Origin: Novosphingobium olei
GTDB lineage: Bacteria > Pseudomonadota > Alphaproteobacteria > Sphingomonadales > Sphingomonadaceae
Direction: 5' to 3'
DNA: 64,000 nucleotides
Assembly (NCBI RefSeq): GCF_012927405.1
Contig: NZ_JABBGM010000015.1
Coordinates: 1-64,000 of the forward strand
Part shown: piece by piece, positions 8,155 to 15,898 of the stretch
Numbering within the stretch: the stretch's first letter is position 1
Layout of the letters: each line of letters opens with the position of its first letter
Notes under the pieces: model-generated
What the model was told of the DNA's origin: nothing
Seen by the model: the letters and a program-made list of their open reading frames with translations, nothing else
Database searches by the model: none
Translations under genes and position numbers: made by a program

Positions 8155-10572
8155 TCAATCGCCCAGCTGGGGGCCGTCGTCGCGATCGGGCGACGGCGCG
8201 TGCTCGGTGCCCCCGCGCCGCCCCTGCCGCTCGTCGTACCCAAACCCGAGCTGGTCCTCGCGTTCGACCGGCGACGCGTTGACTGCCTTGCGCGGTGCAG
8301 ACGGCCCGCCCCGGCGCGATTGTCCTGTAGCGCGCTGGCTGTCCGCGGCGCGGACTTCGGCGCCCGCCTGCGTGCGCATCGCACCGATGCGGCCGGCAAG
8401 ACCCGAAGCGGGCCTGGGTGATTGTTCGTCAACGGGACGAGTCCCCTCGCCCAGGCTACGCGGTTCCGCCTCCCGCTCGTGGGCCGCGACGTCGCGGCGA
8501 TCTCCCGCAGTGAACAGATCGTCGTTGCCCCCGCTTGGCAGCGCCGATGACCTCCTGTCCGATCCGACGTTCTCGATCGCCGGACCGGCGCGCGCGACAT
8601 TTTCGGTCCCGCCTTCGCCTTCGACTGCCTCTTGCGGACCGCCCGGCGGCAGCCAGGTAACCGGCGTCAGTGTCCTGCGCCGCCGATACGGCGCGGCAAC
8701 CTCGGGGTAGTGACGCCACTCGAGCCGGATCCGCGTCGCCGGAAACCCGTCGGGGAACTTGAGGAAGCCGTAAAGCGCAGGAAGGTTCATGATGTCGGCG
8801 GGGATGACCAGCGGTTTCACATCGGTGCGCGGGGTCAGCGTCGAGGCATCGCGGGTGTTGTTGTAGCCGTAGGAATAGGCCTCATCCATTTCGCGAACCT
8901 CGCGATCGCCGATGAACTCCGAGCACACCCGTGCCGTCTCGGGATCACCGGTGGTGAGAATGAGCTTGGTGCGCGCAAGCGCCGCGAGGTTGATCGCGCC
9001 CTGCTCGCCATAGGTCTCGGCGAGCTTGTCGAAGCTGTGCATGCCGAGCACGAAGGCGCCACCGAACGCGCGCGCGGTCTGGAGGCCATGCTCGATTGCC
9101 GGCAGGCGATGGAGCGCATGGACCTCATCGAACAAGAACCAGGTGCGCAAATCACGCGTGCGCTCGAGCCGCATCAGCGCGTTGACCCCCATGTCCATCC
9201 ACAGCGTCAGCAATGCCCGGTTGAGCGTCAGGTCGGTGTGGGTGGAGGTGATGAACAGGATCGAACCGTCCCGCCGTTCCTCGCGCATCCAGCGGTTGAT
9301 CGAGAACGACGGCAGACCGTCCTCGGTCGGATCGGGGAGGAAGCGCAGAACCTGCGCATTGGTGTTGAACACCGCGCGGATCGATTCCGCCATGCGCGCC
9401 GCCTGCGTCGCGGTCAGCGGATCGGCGATCGTGTTCTCGAGCATGCGGTGCACCGCCGAGAGGTCGGCGTGCATCAGGTGGTGCGCGATGGCGCCGTTCG
9501 ACGTCAGGCCGTCGCTGGCGAGCCGCACGCACATCTCGACGAACAGCGTTCGCGCGGCCATGGCCCAGAACGGCTCGGCGCTCGCGCCATCGCTCGGGAT
9601 CAGCGCGGTGGCCGCCGCGGTAAAGTCGGCGTAGTTCTCGCAGTCGTTGAAGATCGTCCAGGGCGGGCAGCGTTCGTCCATAGGGTTGAGGATGTGATCG
9701 CGCACAGGATCGTAGAACGCCTCGACGAAGGCACCTGTCAGGTCGAAAATCACGCAACGATGGCCGCGCAACCGCGCCTGCCGAACCAGATCGCGCAGCT
9801 GCGTGGTCTTGCCAGCTCCTGTGGTGCCGATCAGCATCGCGTGGCTCTGCTCGAGCCGCCAGGGATACGGAAGTCCCGCCATGTCGTAGGGCGCTGGCAC
9901 ACCCAGCGCGATCCGCCGGGCGGGCGCAATCTGCGCCACCCGGCGGGCATCGAGCGCCGGATCGATCGCGGCCAGTTCGCGCGCCAGCTCGGCGTGGTTG
10001 TGGTCCGCGATTTCGCGGAGGAGCACCGGGCGCTCGACCAGCATCGCGCCGCGCTCGTGCCGCTCCTTGAGGATTTCGAGGCCCCGCCTGCGCGAAATGT
10101 CGATGAACCAGATCGTGAGCGGCACGGTGAGAAAGGTAGCCCCGATCCCGGCGGCCAGGAGGCAGCGCATCGCCTTGTCCCAGGCGATGCGGACCGCGCC
10201 GTTGTAGGGCACCGCCCCAATCGGAATGCGGATCATCCGGTCTGAGGGCAGCGTCAGGTTGATCGCGTGATGCGAGTCGAAATCGACCATGTCCCAGGCC
10301 AGCGCATAGAGCTTCATCAGCACGAGCTGGATCTCGTGGTCCTCCATCCGGAACGTGAGGATCAGCGAGCCGAGGATCGTGAAGGCAAAGAAGCCGATCA
10401 CCAGCGGCATCTTCACCCCCTGCCAGGTCATCAGCACTTCGTGGGTCAGGAGTTGCGACCCGCGGGTGAAGTGCCCTGCATTGCGCACGACCTTGCCGCG
10501 CGCCGAGTGATGGCGAACTGTCGCCGGCCGACCGTCGAAGCGGATGCCGCGCTCACGCATCGTGGTAAGCAT
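8155..10572 (-). CDS. Type IV coupling protein, TraD/VirD4 family
   Basis: An 805-residue inner-membrane ATPase that delivers the relaxase-DNA complex to the secretion channel. Two N-terminal membrane segments are visible (about residues 56-74, MPLVIGFFAFTILGSLILTF, and 138-157). Walker A GTTGAGKTTQLRDLV lies near residue 250 and the Walker B-like WFLFDEVHALHRLP later. The C-terminal 170 residues are a charged, low-complexity tail (ESDRR, AHEREAEPRSLGEG) that probably contacts the relaxase. An alternative ATG at 10,560 overlaps the upstream stop as ATGCGTGA and could be the true start. It is followed 3 bases later by the relaxase gene. Confidence 0.92.
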   Translation of the reverse strand: MLTTMRERGIRFDGRPATVRHHSARGKVVRNAGHFTRGSQLLTHEVLMTWQGVKMPLVIGFFAFTILGSLILTFRMEDHEIQLVLMKLYALAWDMVDFDSHHAINLTLPSDRMIRIPIGAVPYNGAVRIAWDKAMRCLLAAGIGATFLTVPLTIWFIDISRRRGLEILKERHERGAMLVERPVLLREIADHNHAELARELAAIDPALDARRVAQIAPARRIALGVPAPYDMAGLPYPWRLEQSHAMLIGTTGAGKTTQLRDLVRQARLRGHRCVIFDLTGAFVEAFYDPVRDHILNPMDERCPPWTIFNDCENYADFTAAATALIPSDGASAEPFWAMAARTLFVEMCVRLASDGLTSNGAIAHHLMHADLSAVHRMLENTIADPLTATQAARMAESIRAVFNTNAQVLRFLPDPTEDGLPSFSINRWMREERRDGSILFITSTHTDLTLNRALLTLWMDMGVNALMRLERTRDLRTWFLFDEVHALHRLPAIEHGLQTARAFGGAFVLGMHSFDKLAETYGEQGAINLAALARTKLILTTGDPETARVCSEFIGDREVREMDEAYSYGYNNTRDASTLTPRTDVKPLVIPADIMNLPALYGFLKFPDGFPATRIRLEWRHYPEVAAPYRRRRTLTPVTWLPPGGPQEAVEGEGGTENVARAGPAIENVGSDRRSSALPSGGNDDLFTAGDRRDVAAHEREAEPRSLGEGTRPVDEQSPRPASGLAGRIGAMRTQAGAEVRAADSQRATGQSRRGGPSAPRKAVNASPVEREDQLGFGYDERQGRRGGTEHAPSPDRDDGPQLGD

Positions 10573-10843
10573 TCAAGCGTTCGATGGTGAGCACCGGAAG
10601 CCGTTCGGCAAAATCGGGATCGGCGAGCGTCAGCAGCCGGTCGGTCGCGGCCTGCGTGCTCTCGATGATCGCGATCAGACGGGTAAGGTTGACCCCGTGC
10701 CCCGCCTCGACGAACGGCAGCGCGACATCGAGCAACTGGCGGATCATGGCCGAGCGCGATGTGCCCAGGTCCTGCGCCATGGCATCGACCCGGCGAAGCT
10801 GTGCCTCGGCCAGCGCAACGCCCAGATATCGGTATTCCTTCAC
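10553..10843 (-). CDS. Small RHH-like regulator upstream of the coupling-protein gene
   Basis: A 96-residue protein starting at a GTG (10,843) with AAGGA about 7 bases upstream; the longer frame is not protein-like before this. It opens VKEYRYLGVALAEAQLRRVD and has AMAQDLGTSRSAMIRQLLDV, which resembles the strand-helix-helix of CopG/Arc ribbon-helix-helix proteins with the SRSAMIRQLL helix. Its stop overlaps the start of the coupling-protein gene. In MobF plasmids a small DNA-binding accessory protein (TrwA or TraY-like) often precedes the coupling protein and relaxase and acts at oriT. That role is inferred from position and fold pattern only. Confidence 0.65.
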   Translation of the reverse strand: MKEYRYLGVALAEAQLRRVDAMAQDLGTSRSAMIRQLLDVALPFVEAGHGVNLTRLIAIIESTQAATDRLLTLADPDFAERLPVLTIERLNAYHDA

Positions 10844-10930
10844 CAGCGTTCCTTTCGAGAAGGAACGTGGTTCGGCCATCGCAAGGCGGAGTGTACGCCA
10901 AGGACGGGAGGCTGTCGAACGCAAAGCCGC

Positions 10931-11010
10931 CTGCAGCCCGCTGCAGTTGGAAACCGCTGCAATACAAGGGGCTGGAGAGAATGGTGCCGAACTGCAGCCG
11001 GCTGCAGTTC
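10931..11010. promoter_or_regulatory. CTGCAG palindrome pair upstream of the transfer genes
   Basis: Upstream of the RHH-like gene lie two inverted repeats. Site 1 is CTGCAGCCCGCTGCAG at 10,931-10,946. Site 2 is a perfect 22-bp palindrome at 10,989-11,010 with half-site GAACTGCAGCC. Their centres are 61 bp apart, and a third half-like CCGCTGCAAT lies between them. Paired palindromes just upstream of a small DNA-binding gene that leads traD and the relaxase are expected of an autoregulated transfer promoter or part of oriT. I cannot place the nic site. Confidence 0.5.
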
Positions 11011-11338
11011 GATCCTGCACGCCAGAAATGCAGGTTTTCCAGGGCTTTGCGGGCTACGGCCCCGCCGTGTACGGTGTGCCTTCCAAAACAGCTTCAGAGG
11101 ACCGGTGCACGGAGGTTGCGATTCTTGACGGAGATGCCCGGAAACAGGGGCTTTCCGGCAGGTGCTATAGCCCGCCGAGCGCTAAAAGGCGAGTAGGCCG
11201 GAAGCAGATTTTCCGGCTTTGTTCCGTCCTGGCTACCAAATAGCCATCACGAGGGGACAAATTGCCAAGAGAATCAGCGTCTTCAAAAGGCGCTGCCAAC
11301 GTCGCTTCAACGCGATCTGGAGGGGTGAAACTGAACAG

Positions 11339-11373
11339 AAAAAAGGCCCCTGCGGATGGGTCCGCCGGGGCCG
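11339..11373 (-). terminator. Rho-independent terminator after ssb
   Basis: Read on the minus strand, a GGCCCC...GGGGCC stem continues as GCGGA...TCCGC around a 4-base loop and is followed by six T residues. It lies 32 bases beyond the ssb stop, the expected place for an intrinsic terminator of that gene. Confidence 0.75.
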
Positions 11374-11404
11374 GTTTGGGATCGGTATGGTGATCGAAGC
11401 GGCG

Positions 11405-11818
11405 CTACTTCGAGCGCCGCCGGGTGGTCTTGGCAGGAGCCGGTTCTGCGGTTTCCTCCAGCGGGAGTTCGGCATCGCCTGCTGCCTTCTCCTTCGCCTT
11501 GGCGAGGAAGTCGACCTGCTCAGCGATGATCTCGCAGCCGTAGCGGAACTGGCCGGCCTTGTCGGTCCAGCGGGTGTAGTGGATTCGGCCCGTGACCATG
11601 ACCAGCGCGCCCTTGGTGACGTGCTCAGCCACTGACTTGCCGACGCCGTTGAAGCAGGTGAGGCGATGCCATTCGGTCTCGGTCTGGCGGTGGCCCTCGC
11701 CGTCCTTGAAGCTGCGGGTGGTGGCGATGGAGAGGCTGGTGATCGAAGCCCCATTCTGGGTGGTGCGGACTTCCGGATTGCTGCCGACGAAGCCTGCGAG
11801 GATGACGGTGTTCTTCAT
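11405..11818 (-). CDS. ssb: Single-stranded DNA-binding protein
   Basis: A 137-residue OB-fold protein that coats single-stranded DNA during replication or conjugative transfer. The start MKNTVILAGFVGSNPEVRTT is chosen over the 241-residue frame because AGGAAA precedes it and the extra N-terminus is arginine/proline-rich noise. Core motifs are SLSIATTRSF, TEWHRLTCFNGVGKSVAEHV and ALVMVTGRIHYTRWTD. The C-terminus is acidic then basic (LPLEETAEPAPAKTTRRRSK) and lacks the usual DDDIPF-like tip that recruits partner proteins, as in several plasmid SSBs. It is followed by a terminator and preceded by a hairpin leader that a second ssb at 63 kb shares. Confidence 0.9.
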   Translation of the reverse strand: MKNTVILAGFVGSNPEVRTTQNGASITSLSIATTRSFKDGEGHRQTETEWHRLTCFNGVGKSVAEHVTKGALVMVTGRIHYTRWTDKAGQFRYGCEIIAEQVDFLAKAKEKAAGDAELPLEETAEPAPAKTTRRRSK

Positions 11819-11940
11819 GGGGATTTCCTTTCGAAGCTCTGCTGAGTGTCCAAGGGACCATCCCTTCGACTGAGCCCCGAAAGGTCCGGGGACGGAGGGG
11901 ACCGCACCGGAGCGCAGCGCAGGGAAACCCCGCCGGAAGG

Positions 11941-11997
11941 AGTGGTGCGGGCAGCCGCGCAAGGCGCGGCAACACGGTCCGCATCGGCGCGGGTTGC
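11941..11997 (-). ncRNA. Structured leader element upstream of ssb (copy 1)
   Basis: The plus strand has AGTGGTGCGGGCAG, then a 6-bp hairpin CCGCGC-AAG-GCGCGG (11,955-11,969), then CAACACGGT and CGCGGGTTGC. The same arrangement with a different stem occurs at 63,483-63,540, again about 125 bases upstream of an ssb start on the minus strand. Identical flanks around a stem that changed on both sides argue for a functional RNA or DNA structure. Orientation as a leader of ssb is inferred from position. I know of no named family for it. Confidence 0.5.
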
Positions 11998-12104
11998 GTG
12001 TCCTCTTCGGCTTCGGACAGGGGCGTGTTTCAGTCTCGGAAGGGGATGGTTTTGGACGCGGGCGAGCGTTCACAATGGTGTGCCTTGAAGAACCAGAATT
12101 GCTC

Positions 12105-13016
12105 TCAGGCAGCCTTGGCAAGATCCTCAATGCGCGCCTTGCAGGCGCTCCTCACCAAGTCCTGGAGCACCTTCACCCGCTCGGCAATCCAGACGAGTTC
12201 GTCGGCCGAAATGCGGTACGAAGGCGAGTACCGCGCCTTCACATAAGCATCGCGCAGCAGGGCATAGCACCGCTTCTCGAAGCGCCCGGTGCGCGGCCAG
12301 ACATCCTTCAACTCTGGCTCAAGTTCCTCGGCCATGTCCCTGAGGCGATTGAGCGCGTGGGTCTTGGGACTCCACAAGGTGCGCGTGAGAAACAGGCAGT
12401 GATAGAAGCGCTCGGTGGCTTGGTGAAGGAGGAATGCTGCAAGCTTCGACTTGCCGCGCGCCCCAGCTTCATTGGCGCTCTCTAGGAAGTCCGATGCGCT
12501 TTCGAACCAATCGTCGAAGTAGTCCTGCGTCTCCCGCAGCGCCTGCTCACGCGACAGCGGGAGCGGCTCTGCAAAGGGGAAATCCGGTTCCTCGAACAGG
12601 ACAATGCCATCCTTGAGGATGTCCATGAAAAAGTACCGGCCAAGCCGGAGCTTCTCGTTCACGTCGTCGAGACTGTGATAGATCAAGCTGACCGGCGTGC
12701 GCAGCACAGTCCCAGCGGACAGGTCGGCAAGCAGCCTGCTTTCGGTCGCTTCCCAGAACTCGGCGATGTCGGTGAGATCATCGTGGTTGACGACCACGAG
12801 CAGGTCGTAATCGGAGAAGTAGCGCCCAACCGGGTCCTCGACCCAGTCGCCGCGCGCATAGGAACCAAACAGCACAATCCGGAGCAGCTTACCTGCGCGA
12901 TAGCGTGGCTGCGTACGATGCGCGATTGCTTCGACAAAACCTGCGCGAACTGTCTCAACGACGTGTCCGAGTTCACGCCGCTTGCCTTCGGGGAGATGAT
13001 TGAGACCGGATTGCAT
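12105..13016 (-). CDS. Fused nucleotidyltransferase-HEPN protein (MNT-HEPN)
   Basis: A 303-residue protein with an N-terminal minimal nucleotidyltransferase domain (LRIVLFGSYARGDWVEDP then YFSDYDLLVVVN, the GSxxRG...DxD signature) and a C-terminal HEPN-like helical domain (AAFLLHQATERFYHCLFLTR, TLWSPKTHALNRL, DAYVKARYSPSYRI). Separate MNT and HEPN proteins form toxin-antitoxin pairs in which MNT modifies the HEPN RNase; here they are one chain, as in many bacteria. The ATG at 13,016 fits homologue starts (MQSGLNHLPEGKRRELGHVV), but no clear Shine-Dalgarno is seen. A degenerate partial copy lies at 56.2 kb. The biological role is not known. Confidence 0.8.
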   Translation of the reverse strand: MQSGLNHLPEGKRRELGHVVETVRAGFVEAIAHRTQPRYRAGKLLRIVLFGSYARGDWVEDPVGRYFSDYDLLVVVNHDDLTDIAEFWEATESRLLADLSAGTVLRTPVSLIYHSLDDVNEKLRLGRYFFMDILKDGIVLFEEPDFPFAEPLPLSREQALRETQDYFDDWFESASDFLESANEAGARGKSKLAAFLLHQATERFYHCLFLTRTLWSPKTHALNRLRDMAEELEPELKDVWPRTGRFEKRCYALLRDAYVKARYSPSYRISADELVWIAERVKVLQDLVRSACKARIEDLAKAA

Positions 13017-13107
13017 GACATCTAGAATCGCCGGTTTCGACGTCGCTGCCAAGGGCAAAGTGACTGCTGCACATGGAGGGTGATTGGTCGACGACTAAAA
13101 CTCTTCG

Positions 13108-13557
13108 TCAGATCCGGCGACGCGCGCGAAGGCCGTTGAGGTAGTGCCACAGGAAGATCACCGGCAGCCCGAGGCCGATCGTCCAGTGCGCAAGGCTGGT
13201 CCAGGCCCGCAAGTCTTCGTCGCCGGCGTAATACAGCATGTACCCGCTCGCGATCAGCGCGGCGAGAACCGCGCACAGCGCAACCCCGGCGATCCGCTGA
13301 TGCTGGTGTACCCAGCCCTTGGGAATGTGGGCAATGAACATCCCGCCGATGCCCAGCAGCGCCGGGATGAGGAACAGCCCGTGCGCCTTCATCATCCACG
13401 GTTCGACAGGGTTCATCTCGGGCCCGAATTCACCCTGCTTCTGGCCATAATAGTGCAGCAGCAGCCACCCGCAGCCCGACAGCCACAGGCTCATGCCGCT
13501 GAGCGTGAGAAGCCATATCTGCCAGAACGCTAGTTTGGCCGATCGACGATGAACCAT
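13108..13557 (-). CDS. Four-helix membrane protein, possible b-type cytochrome
   Basis: A 149-residue protein with four hydrophobic segments (WQIWLLTLSGMSLWLSGCGW, FLIPALLGIGGMFIAHI, AGVALCAVLAALIASGYMLY, HWTIGLGLPVIFLWHYLNGL). Histidines in or beside helices (KAHG, IAHIPKGW, SLAHW, LWHYLNG) could bind haem, as in DUF4405/cytochrome b561-like proteins. It starts at an ATG overlapping the apbE stop by one base (TGATG), so it is the last gene of the flavin operon. In this setting it may pass electrons across the membrane to the FMN-binding protein. That function is inference. Confidence 0.6.
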   Translation of the reverse strand: MVHRRSAKLAFWQIWLLTLSGMSLWLSGCGWLLLHYYGQKQGEFGPEMNPVEPWMMKAHGLFLIPALLGIGGMFIAHIPKGWVHQHQRIAGVALCAVLAALIASGYMLYYAGDEDLRAWTSLAHWTIGLGLPVIFLWHYLNGLRARRRI

Positions 13558-14387
13558 CAGGGATGACTTTCGTGGTGAGGCGTTTGCAGGACATGGCCGC
13601 CGTAGGTGGGCAGAAGGCGCTGCGCGAGGGGCATATCGGCCATCGCGACCTTGGTCATGGCGTCGGCGATGGCGCACAGGGGCGCGACCACGGTGACACG
13701 CTCGTCGCACAGCACGGAACGCCCCTGCACGCCGATATGCGGCGACTGCGGCTGGCCACGATGGCGGCGGCGGTTGAGGAGATTGGCCGAGCTCGCGATG
13801 GCGCAATGGCGCGCGGCCACCGAAATGCGCGCAACATCGTCGGCATCGCGCAACGCCACCGGCCAATCCCGATCGCCAAACGCGCGCAGATCGCCACCTG
13901 CGTTCACCAGCCCTTCGGGCACGCCCATGCCTTGCAGGACATCCACGGCACAGTCCACGGCATGGCCCTTGGCGATGCCGCCCAGATCGACCAGTATGCG
14001 CTTTTCCACGCGTACGTGCTGGTCATCCAGGATGGCAAGGTCGGCGCTGGTCCCCCGATAGTCGGAAAGTCGCGCGATGTCGCAGCGCGGCAGAAACCCG
14101 CTGCGGACAAGCGCCGGCCCCACCACCGCCACATCGAACAGACCCCCGCTTTCCCCGTGCAGGTCCAGCGCAAGGCGCAGCACCCGGATCGTCCCGGCAT
14201 CGAGGCGCACCACCTCGCCCGCGCTGGCCTTCCGCAGCAGCGCCAGATCGCTGTCGTCCTGATGGAACGACATGCGCGCGTGCACATGTGCGATGGCCGC
14301 AAAGGCCGCGTCCACCGCCGATACGTATCCCTCCGGGATCGTGATCTCGACGAACGTGCCCAGCAGTGGACGACAACGGGTAATCAT
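13557..14387 (-). CDS. apbE: FAD:protein FMN transferase ApbE
   Basis: A 276-residue flavin transferase that moves FMN from FAD onto a threonine of a target protein, normally outside the inner membrane. Family marks are PLLGTFVEITIPEG at the N-terminus, LVDLGGIAKGHAVDCAVDVL, GLVNAGGDLRAFG and RVTVVAPLCAIADAMTKVAM near the end. No signal peptide is evident from this start, so export (or an alternative start) is unclear. It lies 14 bases downstream of a gene for an FMN-binding-domain protein with a typical target motif, which is its probable substrate, and overlaps the next membrane-protein gene by one base. Confidence 0.88.
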   Translation of the reverse strand: MITRCRPLLGTFVEITIPEGYVSAVDAAFAAIAHVHARMSFHQDDSDLALLRKASAGEVVRLDAGTIRVLRLALDLHGESGGLFDVAVVGPALVRSGFLPRCDIARLSDYRGTSADLAILDDQHVRVEKRILVDLGGIAKGHAVDCAVDVLQGMGVPEGLVNAGGDLRAFGDRDWPVALRDADDVARISVAARHCAIASSANLLNRRRHRGQPQSPHIGVQGRSVLCDERVTVVAPLCAIADAMTKVAMADMPLAQRLLPTYGGHVLQTPHHESHP

Positions 14388-14401
14388 GCGCGGCGCAGCA
14401 A

Positions 14402-14953
14402 TCAGCCCGCGTGGGCCAGCGCCACAGCGTGGATCGCCAGCAGGCGCTTGACCCCGTCGGTGACATTGCGGCTCGACAGGGTCGCCCCGGAGATGTTGGG
14501 AATGTCCTGATTGAGCCGGAAGGGATCGGCGAGCGTCTTGCCCCGGAACTTGTCGCGCCAGCGCGGATCGCGCACTTGCCCGCCCTTGGATTCCCGATAG
14601 CTCAGGATCTCGACGCCGAGCACGTGGCCATCGGGTGAAATCCCGGTCGCATACGTGATGTATTCGTGCTTGCCGATCACCTCGTCCACGATGATCCAGC
14701 CCAGCGTGGCCGTGCCGCGCTGCGCCCGCCACACCTTCGGCTGCGCGGTGCGCTGCGGGGTCCCCGATATCTGCCGAATCCTGACCATCTGAGCCTGCGT
14801 CAAGGTCAGCGGGACGGCGGTGAAAGCTTGCGCTTGCGGGATGAGCGCGCGTTGGGCCTGTTCGACCGTCAGATAATCGGCAGCCCATGCGGGGGCGGCG
14901 ACTACCGCCAGCACGGGAAGCGCGGCCAGCACAGGCCATTTGCGATGTGACAC
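14402..14953 (-). CDS. Periplasmic FMN-binding domain protein, likely ApbE substrate
   Basis: A 183-residue exported protein from a GTG start with GAGGAG 7 bases upstream. The signal peptide is SHRKWPVLAALPVLAVVAAP followed by AWA-ADYL. The FMN-binding domain ends in DIPNISGATLSSRNVTDGVK, where the threonine of SGAT is the expected site of phosphoester-linked FMN, as in NqrC/RnfG-type proteins. VLGVEILSYRESKGG and RDPRWRDKFRGK are further conserved pieces. It is followed by apbE and a putative haem membrane protein, a typical set for extracytoplasmic electron transfer. The electron donor and acceptor are unknown. Confidence 0.83.
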   Translation of the reverse strand: MSHRKWPVLAALPVLAVVAAPAWAADYLTVEQAQRALIPQAQAFTAVPLTLTQAQMVRIRQISGTPQRTAQPKVWRAQRGTATLGWIIVDEVIGKHEYITYATGISPDGHVLGVEILSYRESKGGQVRDPRWRDKFRGKTLADPFRLNQDIPNISGATLSSRNVTDGVKRLLAIHAVALAHAG

Positions 14954-14964
14954 AATGCGGCTCC

Positions 14965-15882
14965 TCAGAAATTCATGCCTAGCTTCAGCCGGAATTCGGT
15001 TTTGGTCTTTTCGATTAGGTGCAGATTGCCGGTCTGCCCCGGATAACGCTCGCCCCCGCCCTTGAGTTGCGGAAACCATGTTGCCGTCGCCCAGAACTTC
15101 TGACCACCATAATGGATAGTCGGCCCTGCGAACACCGACCAGCGCTCCTGCCCGACCTCGGTTTCGTATTCCGAGGTATATTGCGTTTCCGCGCCGACAA
15201 ACCAGTTGGGCGCCACGCGGTAGGTAAGGCCCGTACCAGCCGTCAGCTCGATTTCCATTTCCGGCGTGGTCGGCCAGTCGAAGCCGTCCGGCAGGTTGGC
15301 AATCGCCTTGCGGGTTTCGTGCCCGGCCTTCAGCCCCAGGTTGGCGACCCACACGATCTGCCCTTGCCGGAAATACTTCTGCGCGGCGAGAACCACCTTG
15401 CCTTCGTATTCGGTCTTGTCCTGCCCGCTGTGCGGATCAAGCTTCTTGACCTCGGCCGAGGTGATGACCGCCAGCCCGAAGTTGTCGAGCGCCGGGCTCA
15501 GCACGTTGAACTTGGCCTTGACCTCGACACCCGAAAAGCGCGGGCCCTTGTCGATGGCGGCCGGCAGGTAACCATCGATCAGCAGGCCGTGCGTGTCGAT
15601 AGTGAGGAAGCTTGCCGCCGCCGACAGGGTGATCCGGTCGGTAACGCCGTATTCCCCTTCGATTTCGGTATCGAGCGCGTTGTAACTGCCTTGCCCCTTG
15701 TCGGTGCGCAGCGTGTTGAACACGTAGATTTCACCGGATCCTTTGGGCAGCGTCTCCGCCCCGGTGTTGTAGCCGAAGAGGTTCTCGTCGGCATGGGCTG
15801 CCGTCGGCAGAAGCAGCGCACAGGCGCCGGCCAGCATTCCCGTCCGCAGGCTGCGGCAGGACCGTCCATCAATATTATGCAT
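14965..15882 (-). CDS. DUF6662-like outer-membrane or periplasmic protein
   Basis: A 305-residue protein with a signal peptide (MLAGACALLLPTAAHA-DEN). The body is rich in alternating beta patterns (GEIYVFNTLRTDKGQGSYNA, ITLSAAASFLTIDTHGL, NWFVGAETQYTSEYETEVGQ) and ends in FRLKLGMNF, a terminal phenylalanine typical of outer-membrane barrels. I recall DUF6662 for such proteins, but the assignment is tentative. It lies between the porin gene and the FMN-binding gene, 16 and 11 bases away, so it belongs to the same operon. A transport role is inferred from the context. Confidence 0.65.
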   Translation of the reverse strand: MHNIDGRSCRSLRTGMLAGACALLLPTAAHADENLFGYNTGAETLPKGSGEIYVFNTLRTDKGQGSYNALDTEIEGEYGVTDRITLSAAASFLTIDTHGLLIDGYLPAAIDKGPRFSGVEVKAKFNVLSPALDNFGLAVITSAEVKKLDPHSGQDKTEYEGKVVLAAQKYFRQGQIVWVANLGLKAGHETRKAIANLPDGFDWPTTPEMEIELTAGTGLTYRVAPNWFVGAETQYTSEYETEVGQERWSVFAGPTIHYGGQKFWATATWFPQLKGGGERYPGQTGNLHLIEKTKTEFRLKLGMNF

Positions 15883-15898
15883 CGGGAAGACCTTCAGT

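Noticed and set aside
6268..8421. 717-residue open frame antisense to the relaxase gene
   Set aside because: It mirrors the codon positions of the relaxase gene in high-GC DNA and has no family motif; the relaxase on the other strand is unambiguous.
8632..10245. 537-residue open frame antisense to the coupling-protein gene
   Set aside because: Shadow of the coupling protein; no ribosome site or motif.
11130..11225. CCGGAAA...TTTCCGG and GCCGGAA...TTCCGGC inverted repeats as a terminator
   Set aside because: Stems are short and without a T-run on either strand, and no gene ends there; they may be extra sites in the transfer promoter region but support is weak.
1715..13016. Idea of a phage-defence island (dGTPase, MNT-HEPN, Fic)
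   Set aside because: The genes are far apart and belong to different modules, the dGTPase is truncated, and no recognised multi-gene defence system is present.
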